A stretch of 64,000 nucleotides of DNA from Thermoflexus sp042408815 (GCF_042408815.1 NZ_JBHOQR010000002.1:62001-126000), one strand, 5' to 3'; positions 43,331-52,277 are shown, counted from the first letter of the stretch. Program-made: numbers and translations. The notes: generated by a model from the letters alone, not told the origin.

Positions 43331-44065
43331 ATGCGACGACCATGGATTGGGGTCACAGTGAAACACATCCGGGAATCCGGTTCGCTGGGTCGCGCGCAGA
43401 GCGCCACGGAGACGGCTTACCTGCAGGCGGTGTGGCGGGCGGGGGGGGTGCCGGTGATGCTCCCCAACCTCCCGGAAGCAGCTCCCGAGTTTGCCGAGCG
43501 GATGGATGGCTTCCTGCTGACCGGAGGCTGCGACATCGATCCGGCCCGTTATGGGGCTCCCCTCCATCCTCGAACCGGGCCATTGGATCCGCTCCGGGAT
43601 GCCTTGGAGTTCGCCCTGGTGGAGGCCGCGCGGGCGCGGGGGAAGCCGATCCTGGGGATCTGCCGGGGCTCGCAGGTGCTGGCGGTGGCCTTCGGTGCCG
43701 TGCTCTGCCAGCATCTCCCAGAGGTCACCGAGCTGACCCACGACAGCGACGCCCCTCCGCCTGCCCGGGCCCACCCGGTGCGCCTGGATCCCCCGCTCGC
43801 CCTGCGGGATCTCCTCCACGCCCATGGGATCGGCGAGGTCCTGGAGGTCAACTCCTACCATCATCAGGGGATCCGCCGCCGGGCGGAATGTCCGCCCGCC
43901 CTCCAGCCCATCGCAGAGGCCCCGGATGGGGTGGTCGAAGCGTTCCTATGGGCTCCCGATGCCATTCGGGCCCTGGGGGTGCAATGGCACCCCGAGCTGC
44001 TGGTGGAAGATGATCCCCGGCATCTGTGGCCGTTCCGCTGGCTGGTGGAAGCGGCCCGCTCATAG
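43331..44065 (+). CDS. gamma-glutamyl hydrolase, class I amidotransferase-like (peptidase C26/PuuD type)
   Basis: A 244-residue class I glutamine-amidotransferase-fold hydrolase. The nucleophile is Cys111 in GICRGSQVLAVA; His220 and Glu222 in GVQWHPE complete the triad. VNSYHHQGI and MDGFLLTGGCDIDPARYG are hallmarks of the PuuD/gamma-glutamyl-GABA hydrolase family. GGAGGA lies just upstream of the ATG. It should release glutamate from a gamma-glutamyl compound, which pairs with the ligase two genes upstream. The oxidase and dehydrogenase partners (PuuB and PuuC) of the E. coli putrescine route are not in the window. Confidence 0.88.
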   Translation: MRRPWIGVTVKHIRESGSLGRAQSATETAYLQAVWRAGGVPVMLPNLPEAAPEFAERMDGFLLTGGCDIDPARYGAPLHPRTGPLDPLRDALEFALVEAARARGKPILGICRGSQVLAVAFGAVLCQHLPEVTELTHDSDAPPPARAHPVRLDPPLALRDLLHAHGIGEVLEVNSYHHQGIRRRAECPPALQPIAEAPDGVVEAFLWAPDAIRALGVQWHPELLVEDDPRHLWPFRWLVEAARS

Positions 44066-44095
44066 CCAAGACTCCGCATCTTGGAATTTCACTTC

Positions 44096-45187
44096 TTACT
44101 CCGATGAATAGGCCGGCAGGCGAATCCGCACCCGCGTTCCCTGGCCCGGCGCGCTCTCTACCTCGATCGCTCCGCCCATCGTTTCGAGGAGGCCGCGCGC
44201 TACGGCCAGGCTCAGCCCGAAGCCCGAGACCTCCCGCACGCGCGGATCTTCGGAACGCCAGAAGGGAGTAAACAGCCGCGCCTGATCGGCAGGTGCGATC
44301 CCGATCCCCGTGTCTTCCACTTCGCAGATCACCACGCTTCCCGCATGCATTGCCCGAACCCGGATCTCCCCGCCGGGCGGCGTATACTTCGCCGCGTTGT
44401 CCAGCACCTTGCTCAGAATCCCCTCCAGTCGCTCCCGATCCGCTGCCACCGGAGGCAGACCCTGCGGAAGATCCAGGGAGAGCCGATGGCTCCGCCCTTC
44501 GATCTCCTTCCGAACCCGCCGCAGGGCTTCCTCCAGCGCCTCCTCCAGGGAGATCCGCTCCACCCGCAGCCGCAAGCGTCCGGTCTCCATGCGGGAGTGT
44601 TCCAACAGATCGTTCACCAGAGTGGCCATCCGGTCGATGTTCGCTCGGATGGTCTCCAGGAAGCGCTGCTGGTTCTCCGTCAGGGGTCCGGCGAGGCCTT
44701 TCCGCAACAGATCCGTGTATCCCTTCATGCTCGTCATGGGCAGGCGCAGCTCGTGGACGGCGGTGGAGAAGAAGGCGTCGCGGGCCTCCCGCTCCCGGGC
44801 GGCCTCCAGGGCGATCCCGATCAGCAGCCTCGCCGCTTCCCATCCCGCCGCATCCTGCAACGTCCCCGGGCCTGGATCCCGAAGGCCGAGCCACTCCGGC
44901 GGCTCTTTTTCCACAAGGGGAAGGAGCCAGACGGAGTCAGCGACCCGCATCCATCGGGATCCCTGACCAGGCGGGAGCACCCCCCCTTGCGTCCAGGATG
45001 AGGGATCGCCATGGGCAATCGCGCAGCGCCAGGCCCCGGATTCCGAGATGAGGATCGCGCCTTCCCTGGCGCCCGTTTGGGCCAGCGCCCAATCCAGGGC
45101 CGTGCGGCGGATCGCCTGGGGATCCCGCAGCCGCCTCAGCGCCTGCCCTAGCTCCACCAGCCGTTCCGTTCGGATTTCCCTATCCAC
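44096..45187 (-). CDS. sensor histidine kinase with GAF-like input domain
   Basis: A 363-residue soluble kinase. Residues 1-130 look like a GAF-type sensor (GAREGAILISESGAWR). The dimerisation helix carries the phospho-accepting His145 (FFSTAVHELRLPMTSM), and the ATPase domain has N-box LSKVLDNAAKYTPPGG, G1 DTGIGI and G2 GFGLSLAVARG. No membrane segment is seen, so it senses a cytoplasmic cue. The start is GTG 45187. No response regulator is adjacent, so its partner is encoded elsewhere. It is the last gene of a hydrolase-Nudix-kinase operon with gaps of 4 and 7 bases. Confidence 0.88.
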   Translation of the reverse strand: MDREIRTERLVELGQALRRLRDPQAIRRTALDWALAQTGAREGAILISESGAWRCAIAHGDPSSWTQGGVLPPGQGSRWMRVADSVWLLPLVEKEPPEWLGLRDPGPGTLQDAAGWEAARLLIGIALEAAREREARDAFFSTAVHELRLPMTSMKGYTDLLRKGLAGPLTENQQRFLETIRANIDRMATLVNDLLEHSRMETGRLRLRVERISLEEALEEALRRVRKEIEGRSHRLSLDLPQGLPPVAADRERLEGILSKVLDNAAKYTPPGGEIRVRAMHAGSVVICEVEDTGIGIAPADQARLFTPFWRSEDPRVREVSGFGLSLAVARGLLETMGGAIEVESAPGQGTRVRIRLPAYSSE

Positions 45188-45194
45188 GATCGGC

Positions 45195-45695
45195 TCACCC
45201 TTCCTGAATGATCAGATGGTCTGGCGCCTCATAGGCGTAGCTCAGGAAGAAGGGCTCGCCGGTCTCCCGGAAGCGCAGCACCCGGGGCCAGAGCGCCGGG
45301 AAATCTTCTACCACCGGCAGCTCCAGCACCCGGGCGATCGGCGTCCAGACCAGCGTCCCCTCGGGAGTCGAGCCGGCTGGCTCCCCGGAGGCCTCCCCCA
45401 CGAAGACCGCAATGAGGACGCCCGGGGAAGCGCCGGTGTCCACGGTGATCAGGCCAGCCAGCCGGAGCGTTTCCACCGGGATGCCCGCCTCCTCCACGAT
45501 CTCCCGGCGGGCGGCGGTGCGCAGGTCCTCCCCGGGCTCCACATGCCCGCCCAGGCCATTGTAACGCCCCGGGAAAATTTTCTTCGCCGGAGAACGCCGC
45601 AGCAGCAGCACCTGATCATCCCGGAACAGGAAGCACAGCACCCGCGGGATCACGGACCAGCGTCCGGCGGAGCTCCCTTGATCCCCTCGTCCCAT
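45195..45695 (-). CDS. Nudix hydrolase (MutT-like)
   Basis: A 166-residue Nudix protein. The Nudix box is GGHVEPGEDLRTAARREIVEEAG, with the REIVEE metal-binding glutamates in place. Residues 13-30 (VIPRVLCFLFRDDQVLLLRR) form the opening strands. I chose ATG 45695 with GGGGGAGAG 7 bases upstream; the long frame back to 45974 runs through the neighbouring gene and is not coding. It probably hydrolyses an oxidised nucleotide or a nucleoside diphosphate derivative; the substrate is not determined. It is co-transcribed with the kinase downstream. Confidence 0.88.
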   Translation of the reverse strand: MGRGDQGSSAGRWSVIPRVLCFLFRDDQVLLLRRSPAKKIFPGRYNGLGGHVEPGEDLRTAARREIVEEAGIPVETLRLAGLITVDTGASPGVLIAVFVGEASGEPAGSTPEGTLVWTPIARVLELPVVEDFPALWPRVLRFRETGEPFFLSYAYEAPDHLIIQEG

Positions 45696-45699
45696 GGGT

Positions 45700-46758
45700 T
45701 CACTCTCCCCCGCCCAGATGCTTCTGGAAGAAAGCAATCGATCGCTCCAGGAGCAGACGGTCCGCCGGGCTGCCAGCGGGGAACGTATGAGGCTGCCCGG
45801 GGTATTCAAACCATTCCACGGTTTTGCCCAGGGCACGCAGCCGCTCATACAGCTCGCGAGACCATTCGGGGGGCACCGTGGCGTCCGCCGCGCCGTGGTG
45901 GATCTGAATGGGCGTTCGGATGTCCTCAAGGTAAGCGGCGGGCGAGATCCGCCGGAGGATCTCCTCGGGGACACTCAGCTCCTCCCGGCCGCGGGCACCT
46001 CCCGACCACTGGAAGATGCGCTCGAAGTTCCTGCGTTCATCGGCACTCATCGAGCCGTAAAGCACGGCCGCGCGGATCGTCGGGTTCACCGCCAGGACCC
46101 GCAGGGCGATGCCGCCGCCCATGGAGTGGCCGAACAGGCCGACCGCGTCCGCCCGGGCCATGGGCAGCGTGGGCAGCATGGCGATCAGATTCAATACGTC
46201 CACCGCATAGCCCACGCGAAACATGTTAGGGCCTTCATCGGAGGGCGGGTAGTTGCGGTAGTTGGGGTGAAGGACCAGGAACCCGGCCCGGGCGAAGGCG
46301 TCCGCATAGCGGGTGGTGTAGGCCATGGTCGAATAGCGCGCGGGATCCACGTAGCCATGCAGCACGATCACCACGGGGAACGGCCCTTTGCCCTGGGGGA
46401 TGTTCATAAACCCGTAGATGGTCAAGCCGTCGCTCGGATAGGTGAACAGGGTGCGAGTGAAGGCAGGGGTGACAGCCAGGACGCGCTCAAGGCGGATAGA
46501 CCCGCCGCCGTAGGCGCGCCGGCGCAAGGCCTCGATGGTGAGATCCGCGTAGGGATCCGGCGTCGGCGTCGGGAGGGGCTGGGCCGTTGTCGTGGGCATC
46601 GGGCTCGGAAGGAACACCCCGGCCGGGCTGGCCTCCCCGGGGGTTGGCGTCGGGGTGGGGATCGCGACCGGGGAAATCCTGCCTGGCAAGGCCACGCGCC
46701 CCGTGCAGCTCGCTATCGCCAGGCCTACCACGATCCATCCGTAGCGGAAGATCCGCAT
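45700..46758 (-). CDS. alpha/beta-hydrolase lipoprotein (S9/dienelactone hydrolase-like)
   Basis: A 352-residue secreted hydrolase. Its signal peptide ends in a lipobox (AIASC, Cys18), followed by a Thr-Pro-rich linker (to about residue 75). The catalytic domain shows VVIVLHGY (oxyanion), the nucleophile elbow GLFGHSMGGGIAL and the closing Asp and His in HHGAADATVP and GQPHTFP. This resembles acylaminoacyl-peptidase or prolyl oligopeptidase-like hydrolases. It acts on the outer face of the membrane. The substrate could be a peptide or an ester. It is the first gene of the hydrolase-Nudix-kinase operon. Confidence 0.85.
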   Translation of the reverse strand: MRIFRYGWIVVGLAIASCTGRVALPGRISPVAIPTPTPTPGEASPAGVFLPSPMPTTTAQPLPTPTPDPYADLTIEALRRRAYGGGSIRLERVLAVTPAFTRTLFTYPSDGLTIYGFMNIPQGKGPFPVVIVLHGYVDPARYSTMAYTTRYADAFARAGFLVLHPNYRNYPPSDEGPNMFRVGYAVDVLNLIAMLPTLPMARADAVGLFGHSMGGGIALRVLAVNPTIRAAVLYGSMSADERRNFERIFQWSGGARGREELSVPEEILRRISPAAYLEDIRTPIQIHHGAADATVPPEWSRELYERLRALGKTVEWFEYPGQPHTFPAGSPADRLLLERSIAFFQKHLGGGE

Positions 46759-46768
46759 CGGCAGCTCC

Positions 46769-46797
46769 TTAAAGTTCAGGCGGACTCCGGTTACAAT
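46769..46797 (+). promoter_or_regulatory. weak candidate promoter for the UbiA-type gene
   Basis: TTAAAG (46769-46774), a 17-base spacer and TACAAT (46792-46797). The -10 is the same hexamer as at the liv promoter and before the MFS gene. Confidence 0.3.
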
Positions 46798-46862
46798 CTA
46801 TCTGGGGAAGAGCGAGCGCGCAACCGGCGCGGTGGGTGAGATCCCGCATCGGAGGATCCTCC

Positions 46863-47861
46863 ATGTGGCGGAACTGGCTGGAGATCTACCGCACGTGCAA
46901 CCTGCGGGCCGATCGCCCGCTGGATCCGGTCTCGAAATGGCTGCTCATCGTCCGCTGCTGCGTTTTCCCCATGACCCTAATCTCCGCCGCTATCGGAGGG
47001 TTGCTGGCGGTGGCGACCGGACGGTTCGAGCCCCTGCCCTTCGCCCTCTCCACTATCGGCCTACTGCTGGCCCATGCGGCGAACAATATGATCAACGATT
47101 ACTTCGATCTGGAGACCGGGCTGGATACCGCGGAGTATGTGCGGGCCCAGTATGCTCCCCATCCGGTGCTTTCCGGCCTGGTCACGCGTGCCCAGCTGCG
47201 GCGAGCCATCCTGCTGGTCAACGCCCTAGATGCCGCGATCGCCCTCTATCTGACGGCGCTGCGCGGCTGGCCGATCCTGGCCTTCGCCCTGGCAGGGCTG
47301 TTCATCAGCGTGTTCTATGTGGCCCCGCCCCTGCGCCTGAAGCGCATCGGCCTGGGCGAGCTGGGGGTCTTCATCGTGTGGGGGCCGCTGATGATCGGCG
47401 GCACGTTCTACGCGACCACCGGGACCCTTCCGGGGTGGGTCTGGCTGGCGTCGATCCCGTATGCGCTGCTGGTATCCACCGTGCTCATCGGCAAGCACAT
47501 CGACAAACTGGAGCAGGACCACGCCCAGGGAATCCATACGTTGCCGGTCCTGCTGGGAGAGCGGAGGGCAAGGGCCCTGAACGCTGGGCTGATGGTGGCT
47601 TTTTACCTGGTGGTGGGTGGGCTGGCTCTGACGGGGGTCCTGGGGCCGTGGGTGCTGCTCACCCTGCTGGGCCTGCCGCGCCTATGGGATGTGCTGCGAA
47701 CCTATGCCCGTCCTCGCCCGGCCGAGCCGCCGCCCGGCTATCCGGTTTGGCCGCTCTGGTATGTCTCATGGGCCTTCGTGTTCAACCGCCGTGCTGGCGC
47801 CCTGTTTGTGGCCGGGCTCCTGCTCAATCTCCTTTTCCCCGTGCGTCTCCCGATGGGATAA
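46863..47861 (+). CDS. UbiA-family prenyltransferase
   Basis: A 332-residue membrane protein with about nine helices. The two Asp-rich motifs that bind prenyl diphosphate through Mg2+ are present: NDYFDLETGLDT (Asn78 to Asp88) and DKLEQDHAQGIHTLPV (about residue 219). It attaches an isoprenoid chain to an aromatic acceptor or similar, in quinone, haem or lipid synthesis. The acceptor cannot be told from sequence; MenA-type function is possible. I chose ATG 46863 with GGAGGA 6 bases upstream over an earlier in-frame ATG at 46836. The divergent neighbour is the hydrolase operon. Confidence 0.88.
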   Translation: MWRNWLEIYRTCNLRADRPLDPVSKWLLIVRCCVFPMTLISAAIGGLLAVATGRFEPLPFALSTIGLLLAHAANNMINDYFDLETGLDTAEYVRAQYAPHPVLSGLVTRAQLRRAILLVNALDAAIALYLTALRGWPILAFALAGLFISVFYVAPPLRLKRIGLGELGVFIVWGPLMIGGTFYATTGTLPGWVWLASIPYALLVSTVLIGKHIDKLEQDHAQGIHTLPVLLGERRARALNAGLMVAFYLVVGGLALTGVLGPWVLLTLLGLPRLWDVLRTYARPRPAEPPPGYPVWPLWYVSWAFVFNRRAGALFVAGLLLNLLFPVRLPMG

Positions 47862-47984
47862 GACGCTCGCTGCGCCTTCCGAGGGAAAGCCCGCGCTTCC
47901 TGCAACGCCGGCCCGATCCTCGGGTTCCAGTGGAGGCCCTTCCGTATCTTCACCCTTTGCGGTCGCGGTCTTCTGAAGAAGAAG

Positions 47985-48013
47985 TTGACGAAGATCACCG
48001 GGGGATCCAGAAT
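47985..48013 (+). promoter_or_regulatory. candidate promoter for the AAA ATPase gene
   Basis: TTGACG (47985-47990), a 17-base spacer and CAGAAT (48008-48013), about 100 bases before the ATPase start. Nine of twelve consensus bases match. Confidence 0.35.
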
Positions 48014-48110
48014 GGAGAGGATCCGTCCTTATGGCCCTGTTGACCCATGAAGGCCTGGGGCTCTTCGCATCGCAGCGTTTCAATCCCCATAGCCCATCGG
48101 AGGAGAGACC

Positions 48111-49502
48111 ATGGCGAGCGTCTCCGTGAGCGCATCGACAGAGACGTCCACGGCTGCAAGACCCACGGCCCCCGGAGAATTCGCGTTCCTTCCTCCGGTG
48201 CCGCGTGCTCTGGAGGAGACAGGGCTTTCTCTGGCCTTCCTGGCCGACCTGAGCTTGAAGATCCTCTACAACGCCGGTTATCTCACCGGCGGGCAGCTGG
48301 CGGAGCGCCTGCGCCTCCCCTACACCGGGGTCACCGAGGTCATCCTGGACTTCCTCAAGCGGGAGCAGCTGGTGGAGGTGCAGGGGGCCCGAGGGGTGGG
48401 CGAACAGGCCTATCAATATGCGCTGACTGCAAGGGGGCGCGATCGGGCCCGCGAGGCGCTGGATCGCAGCCAGTATGCCGGACCTGCCCCAGTGCCCCTC
48501 TCCGCCTACGCGGTCGCCATGCGCCGGCAATCCCATAAGGGCACCCGGGTGACCCCCCGGCTGATGCGCCAGGCCCTTGGACACCTGGTGCTCAACGATC
48601 GTGTGTTTCACAAGATCGGCCCCGCCATCAACTCCGGGACTTCCATTTTTCTCTATGGCCCGCCCGGGAACGGGAAAACCTCCATCGCCGAAGCCATCGG
48701 CCATCGGGTCTTCCAAGGGAGCATCTTCATCCCCTACGCTGTGGAAGTTGGGGGCTTCGTCATCAAGGTGTTCGATGAAGTGAACCATGAGCCGCTGACG
48801 AACCAACGGTCCAGCCAGACCGGTGTGTTGAAGGCTCCGGCGGACGCTCGGTGGATCGCCATCCGGCGGCCCTTCATCGTCAGTGGTGGGGAGCTCACCC
48901 TGGAGATGCTGGACCTCACCTGGAATGAAGTGAGCCGTTACTATGAGGCGCCGCTTCAGATGAAGGCCAACGGCGGGGTCTTCCTGATCGATGATTTCGG
49001 CCGTCAGCAGGTGCGCCCCCGCGATCTCCTCAACCGCTGGATCGTCCCCCTGGAGAAAGGGGTGGACTATCTCACGCTGCACACCGGCCAGAAGTTCGAG
49101 ATCCCCTTCGAGACCCTGATCCTTTTCTCCACCAACCTGAACCCCCGGGATCTGGTGGATGAAGCCTTCCTGCGGCGCATCCGACACAAGATCGAGATCC
49201 CAGATCCCAGCCCAGCGGAGTTCCGGGAGATCTTCCGCCGCGAATGCCAGGCCCGGGGGATCCCCTACGATGACCAGGCGCTGGTTTATCTTCTGCAGGA
49301 ATGGTATGTCAAGCGCCGGCGGCCGCTGCGGGCGGTTCACGCCCGGGATCTCCTGGCCCACATTCAGGACATCGCCGCATATTTCAATGTGCCCCCGACG
49401 CTGAACAAGGAGCTCATCGATCGGGCATGTGAAGCCTATTTTGTGGAGATGGGCGGCCCCTCCCCGGCGGCGTCCCCGCCCAAACCCTCGGGGGCCTCAT
49501 GA
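48111..49502 (+). CDS. AAA+ ATPase with N-terminal winged-helix-like domain
   Basis: A 463-residue ATPase. Residues 35-115 look like a winged-helix domain (LSLKILYNAGYLTGGQLAERL). The AAA+ core has Walker A GPPGNGKT (183-190), Walker B GGVFLIDDF, sensor 1 LILFSTNL and an arginine-rich finger region (EAFLRRIRHKIEI). It resembles MoxR-like or chaperone-type AAA proteins, but no VWA partner is adjacent. GGAGGAGAGACC precedes the ATG. Its role is unknown; the winged helix suggests contact with DNA or with a partner protein. The C-terminus is Pro/Ser rich. Confidence 0.8.
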   Translation: MASVSVSASTETSTAARPTAPGEFAFLPPVPRALEETGLSLAFLADLSLKILYNAGYLTGGQLAERLRLPYTGVTEVILDFLKREQLVEVQGARGVGEQAYQYALTARGRDRAREALDRSQYAGPAPVPLSAYAVAMRRQSHKGTRVTPRLMRQALGHLVLNDRVFHKIGPAINSGTSIFLYGPPGNGKTSIAEAIGHRVFQGSIFIPYAVEVGGFVIKVFDEVNHEPLTNQRSSQTGVLKAPADARWIAIRRPFIVSGGELTLEMLDLTWNEVSRYYEAPLQMKANGGVFLIDDFGRQQVRPRDLLNRWIVPLEKGVDYLTLHTGQKFEIPFETLILFSTNLNPRDLVDEAFLRRIRHKIEIPDPSPAEFREIFRRECQARGIPYDDQALVYLLQEWYVKRRRPLRAVHARDLLAHIQDIAAYFNVPPTLNKELIDRACEAYFVEMGGPSPAASPPKPSGAS

Positions 49503-49589
49503 ATCCGGTTTCCCCATCCGGGCGGGCACGACGGGGTTTCGATACGCCACGGATGCGCAGGGGCACGGCATGCCGCCCCTGTGGGCAGG

Positions 49590-49790
49590 GACGAGATATG
49601 TTTTCATGGGATGGCAACCGGGTAGGGGCGACCCGCATGATTGCGACCCGGGATCGAATTGCCCGCATCATATCCTCCGCCGACATCCCGTTTTCCTCTA
49701 TCGCCGGTTGAACCCGCGGATCCCGGTGGACCTGTTCGTGTACACGCCAAAGGAAATCCAACGGCTGGCGGATCACCCTCCCGGTGCTCA
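49590..49790 (+). pseudogene. possible relic of a nucleotidyltransferase (MNT) gene
   Basis: In the 377-base gap before smpB, one frame reads TRYVFMGWQPGRGDPHDCDPGS and then IPVDLFVYTPKEIQRL. These resemble the FGSRARGDPHDxSDIDL catalytic motif and the PVDLVVYTPEE strand of small MNT-type nucleotidyltransferases, but the Gly-Ser and Asp-x-Asp catalytic residues are lost and the part in between is too short. No start with a ribosome binding site fits. I read this as a decayed fragment. The rest of the gap shows only the smpB ribosome binding site. Confidence 0.4.
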
Positions 49791-49879
49791 AGCTCGTGAG
49801 CCGGAAGCGGTGCGGGGAGCCCTGAGGGGCAGCGAGACTCTCCCAGGCTCCAATAAAGGAAAGGAGAAGAGCGCTCGAG

Positions 49880-50350
49880 ATGGCGAAGAAAACAGAGCCC
49901 GGCCGGGTGGTGGCCACCAACCCGAAGGCCTATCACGATTATCACATTGAGGAGACCTATGAGGCCGGCATCGTCCTCACGGGCAGCGAGATCAAGTCCG
50001 TGCGAGCGGGCCGGATCAGCCTGCGAGAGGGCTATGTGCTCCCTCGGGATGGCGAGCTGTGGCTGATGAACGTCCACATTGCCCCTTACGAGCCGGCCGC
50101 ACGGGACAACCCGGATCCCCGGCGGCCGCGCAAGCTGCTGCTCCACCGGCACGAGATCAACCGGCTGATCGGCAAGGCCCAGGAGAAGGGGTATACCATT
50201 GTCCCATTGAAGGTGTATCTGAACCCCCGGGGGTTCGCGAAGGTGGAAATCGCACTGGCGAAGGGGAAGAAGCAGTATGAGAAACGCCGGGCGATCGCCG
50301 AGCGGGAGGCCCGCCGCGAGATAGAGCGGGCCCTGAAGGGAGGGGAGTGA
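49880..50350 (+). CDS. smpB: SsrA-binding protein SmpB
   Basis: A 156-residue SmpB. Hallmarks are NPKAYHDYHIEETYEAGIVL (from residue 14), TGSEIKSVRAGRISL, APYEPAARDNPDPRRPRKLL with LLHRHEI, and the basic C-terminal tail (KKQYEKRRAIAEREARREIERAL) that enters the ribosomal decoding centre. It carries tmRNA to stalled ribosomes. AAAGGAAAGGAG lies upstream of the ATG. No ssrA gene was seen in the window. Length is normal for the family. Confidence 0.95.
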   Translation: MAKKTEPGRVVATNPKAYHDYHIEETYEAGIVLTGSEIKSVRAGRISLREGYVLPRDGELWLMNVHIAPYEPAARDNPDPRRPRKLLLHRHEINRLIGKAQEKGYTIVPLKVYLNPRGFAKVEIALAKGKKQYEKRRAIAEREARREIERALKGGE

Positions 50351-50611
50351 GCCATATGGGTGGGCGGGAGCGTTACGCGCGCCGGCCGCCTCTGCCCCCC
50401 GACGGGATCCAGCGGCTGGAAGGCCTGGAGGAGGACCGGTCGCTTCCCCTTCCCGCGCTCAGAGGTCGAGCGGCCGACGTTGGAGCAGCGAGTTTGGGAT
50501 ACCGCTCGCGACGCGCGGACCTGGATGCTCGCCCAGGCTGCGGATCATATTCCCGGGAGGGGCTGGCCCGGTTGCCGGAAGAGGATGGATCCATGCTGTG
50601 AAGCGGGAACC

Positions 50612-51442
50612 ATGGCGCTGGAGATCATCCACGAGCGCTTTGTCTTCCACGGGCGAACACTGGCTTCGGTGCGGGAGATCAACCGCCTGCCGGATCCGAT
50701 CAAGCAGGCGATCTACCGCACCCTGATCCCGGATTTCCTGCTGGAGCGCTATGGGATCGATCCGGCGACCCTCCGCGACCCGGAGGGGCGCCCCCTGGTC
50801 GACATCGACGCCCTGCCCGGGAGCCCGGATGTCCAGATCTGCATCTGGCGGCGCCGCGATGATCGGGATCCGCTGGTTTACCTGCACTTTGCGGAGACCA
50901 TGCACAATCGGATCATCGTGCTGCTCTTTATGACCAGCGATCCGGAATCCCCGCGCTTCGATGTGGACCGGGACTGGCAGGGGCGGCCGACGAAATACGG
51001 GACCATGGGGCGGAACATCGAGGCGGAGATCGCCGCGATGCAGTTTGGGCTGGCGCCCGGTCAGGTGCGGAGGGGACTGCGTCTCACTCGGCATATGCTC
51101 CCGCTCTTTGAGCGCTTCATCGCCCGCTTGGGCCACGATATGTTCCTGGTGGAGCCCTTGGCCTACCATGCGGCAATCCTCTTTGAGCGCTACGGTTGCG
51201 GATATATCGAGGGGCGCGCCAAAATGGAATGGATCCATCGAGAGTTCCAGCCTGGCGGAGAACTGCATCGGCGCCTGGACGGCTCCACGCCGTTCCGACA
51301 GCCCGGGATGGAGAAAACCGTCCGAGGCCGTTCCTGGGCCATCTACGATGGGATTATGGGAGAGCCTTTCGATGGCATCCGGATGTATAAACGGGTGGGT
51401 CACCACGCCGGAGTGTGCACCTTCCCGGATGCGGTTTGGTGA
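50612..51442 (+). CDS. conserved hypothetical protein
   Basis: A 276-residue soluble protein I cannot assign to a family. It opens with MALEIIHERFVFHGRTL. The central part has DVQICIWRRRDDRDPLVYLHFAE and a stretch rich in Arg and Met (YGTMGRNIEAEIAAMQFGLAPGQ). There is no signal peptide or membrane segment. I chose ATG 50612 with GCGGGAA upstream; the frame is open back to 50360 but that part has no recognisable features. The MscS gene starts 3 bases after its stop, so the two are co-transcribed. The 261-base gap after smpB holds nothing I can name. Confidence 0.6.
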   Translation: MALEIIHERFVFHGRTLASVREINRLPDPIKQAIYRTLIPDFLLERYGIDPATLRDPEGRPLVDIDALPGSPDVQICIWRRRDDRDPLVYLHFAETMHNRIIVLLFMTSDPESPRFDVDRDWQGRPTKYGTMGRNIEAEIAAMQFGLAPGQVRRGLRLTRHMLPLFERFIARLGHDMFLVEPLAYHAAILFERYGCGYIEGRAKMEWIHREFQPGGELHRRLDGSTPFRQPGMEKTVRGRSWAIYDGIMGEPFDGIRMYKRVGHHAGVCTFPDAVW

Positions 51443-51445
51443 GGG

Positions 51446-52234
51446 ATGGGACAGTTTCGGATGGAAGCTTCTACGCTCGCGCTGGCCCTGAAGACCCTCC
51501 TCATCGTGATCCTGGCCGGCGCCCTCTGGTGGGGGATCGGGCACCTGGTCCGGTTCCGCCCGCCGGTCCCCGATCCCGAGCGCGCGCGGCGGATCCAAGC
51601 GGTTTTCTCCCTGGGGCGCAGCTTGCTGCGGGCGGTGGTCATCACGGTTGCCCTGCTGATGATCCTGGACCTTCTGGGGCTGAACCTGGGACCGCTGCTC
51701 ACCGGCGCTGGGATCCTCGGGATCGTGGTGGGGCTGGGCGCCCAGAGCCTGATCCGGGATCTCCTGGCGGGGCTGATCATCGTGCTGGAAGGCCCTTTCG
51801 GCATGGGGGACCTCATCCGTACAGCCGGGGTCAGCGGGAAGGTGGAGCGCATCACCCTGCGGGCCACCTACGTACGGGACGTCGACGGCACGCTGCATGT
51901 GGTCCCAAACAGCATGCTGGGCGTGATCAGCAACCTGAGCCGAGACTGGGCCCGGGTGATCGTGGACCTGCCCGTGCCTCGGGGAACCCGGCTGGAAGAG
52001 CTCCAGGAGGCGCTGGAGCAGGCGGCGCGGGCGCTGCGGGAGGATCCGGAGCTGGGAAGGGGGTGGCTGGAGCCTCCCGCGGTGGCCGGCATCGAAGCGA
52101 TTGGCGAGAGCGCCTTCATCGTGCGGGTGGAGGCCAAGACCCGGCCAGCGGATCGCTGGACAGCCGCCCGTCAGTTGCGGTATCATCTGCTCCAGGCATT
52201 GCAAACTACCCTGACCCCTTCCCCGGATCATTGA
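51446..52234 (+). CDS. MscS-family mechanosensitive channel
   Basis: A 262-residue small-conductance mechanosensitive channel. Two or three N-terminal helices (about 10-30, 58-75 and 82-105) lead into the pore-lining helix and beta domain: GLGAQSLIRDLLAGLIIVLEG, the FGMGDLIRTAGVSGKVERITLR segment and VPNSMLGVISNLSR. The family opens under membrane tension to release solutes in osmotic downshock. Start ATG 51446 lies 3 bases after the previous stop; ATG 51461 is an alternative. It is in a run of co-directional envelope genes. Confidence 0.88.
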   Translation: MGQFRMEASTLALALKTLLIVILAGALWWGIGHLVRFRPPVPDPERARRIQAVFSLGRSLLRAVVITVALLMILDLLGLNLGPLLTGAGILGIVVGLGAQSLIRDLLAGLIIVLEGPFGMGDLIRTAGVSGKVERITLRATYVRDVDGTLHVVPNSMLGVISNLSRDWARVIVDLPVPRGTRLEELQEALEQAARALREDPELGRGWLEPPAVAGIEAIGESAFIVRVEAKTRPADRWTAARQLRYHLLQALQTTLTPSPDH

Positions 52235-52277
52235 GCCAGCGATCCATGACAGCCTTGCGCAAACGATGGAGGCGAGG

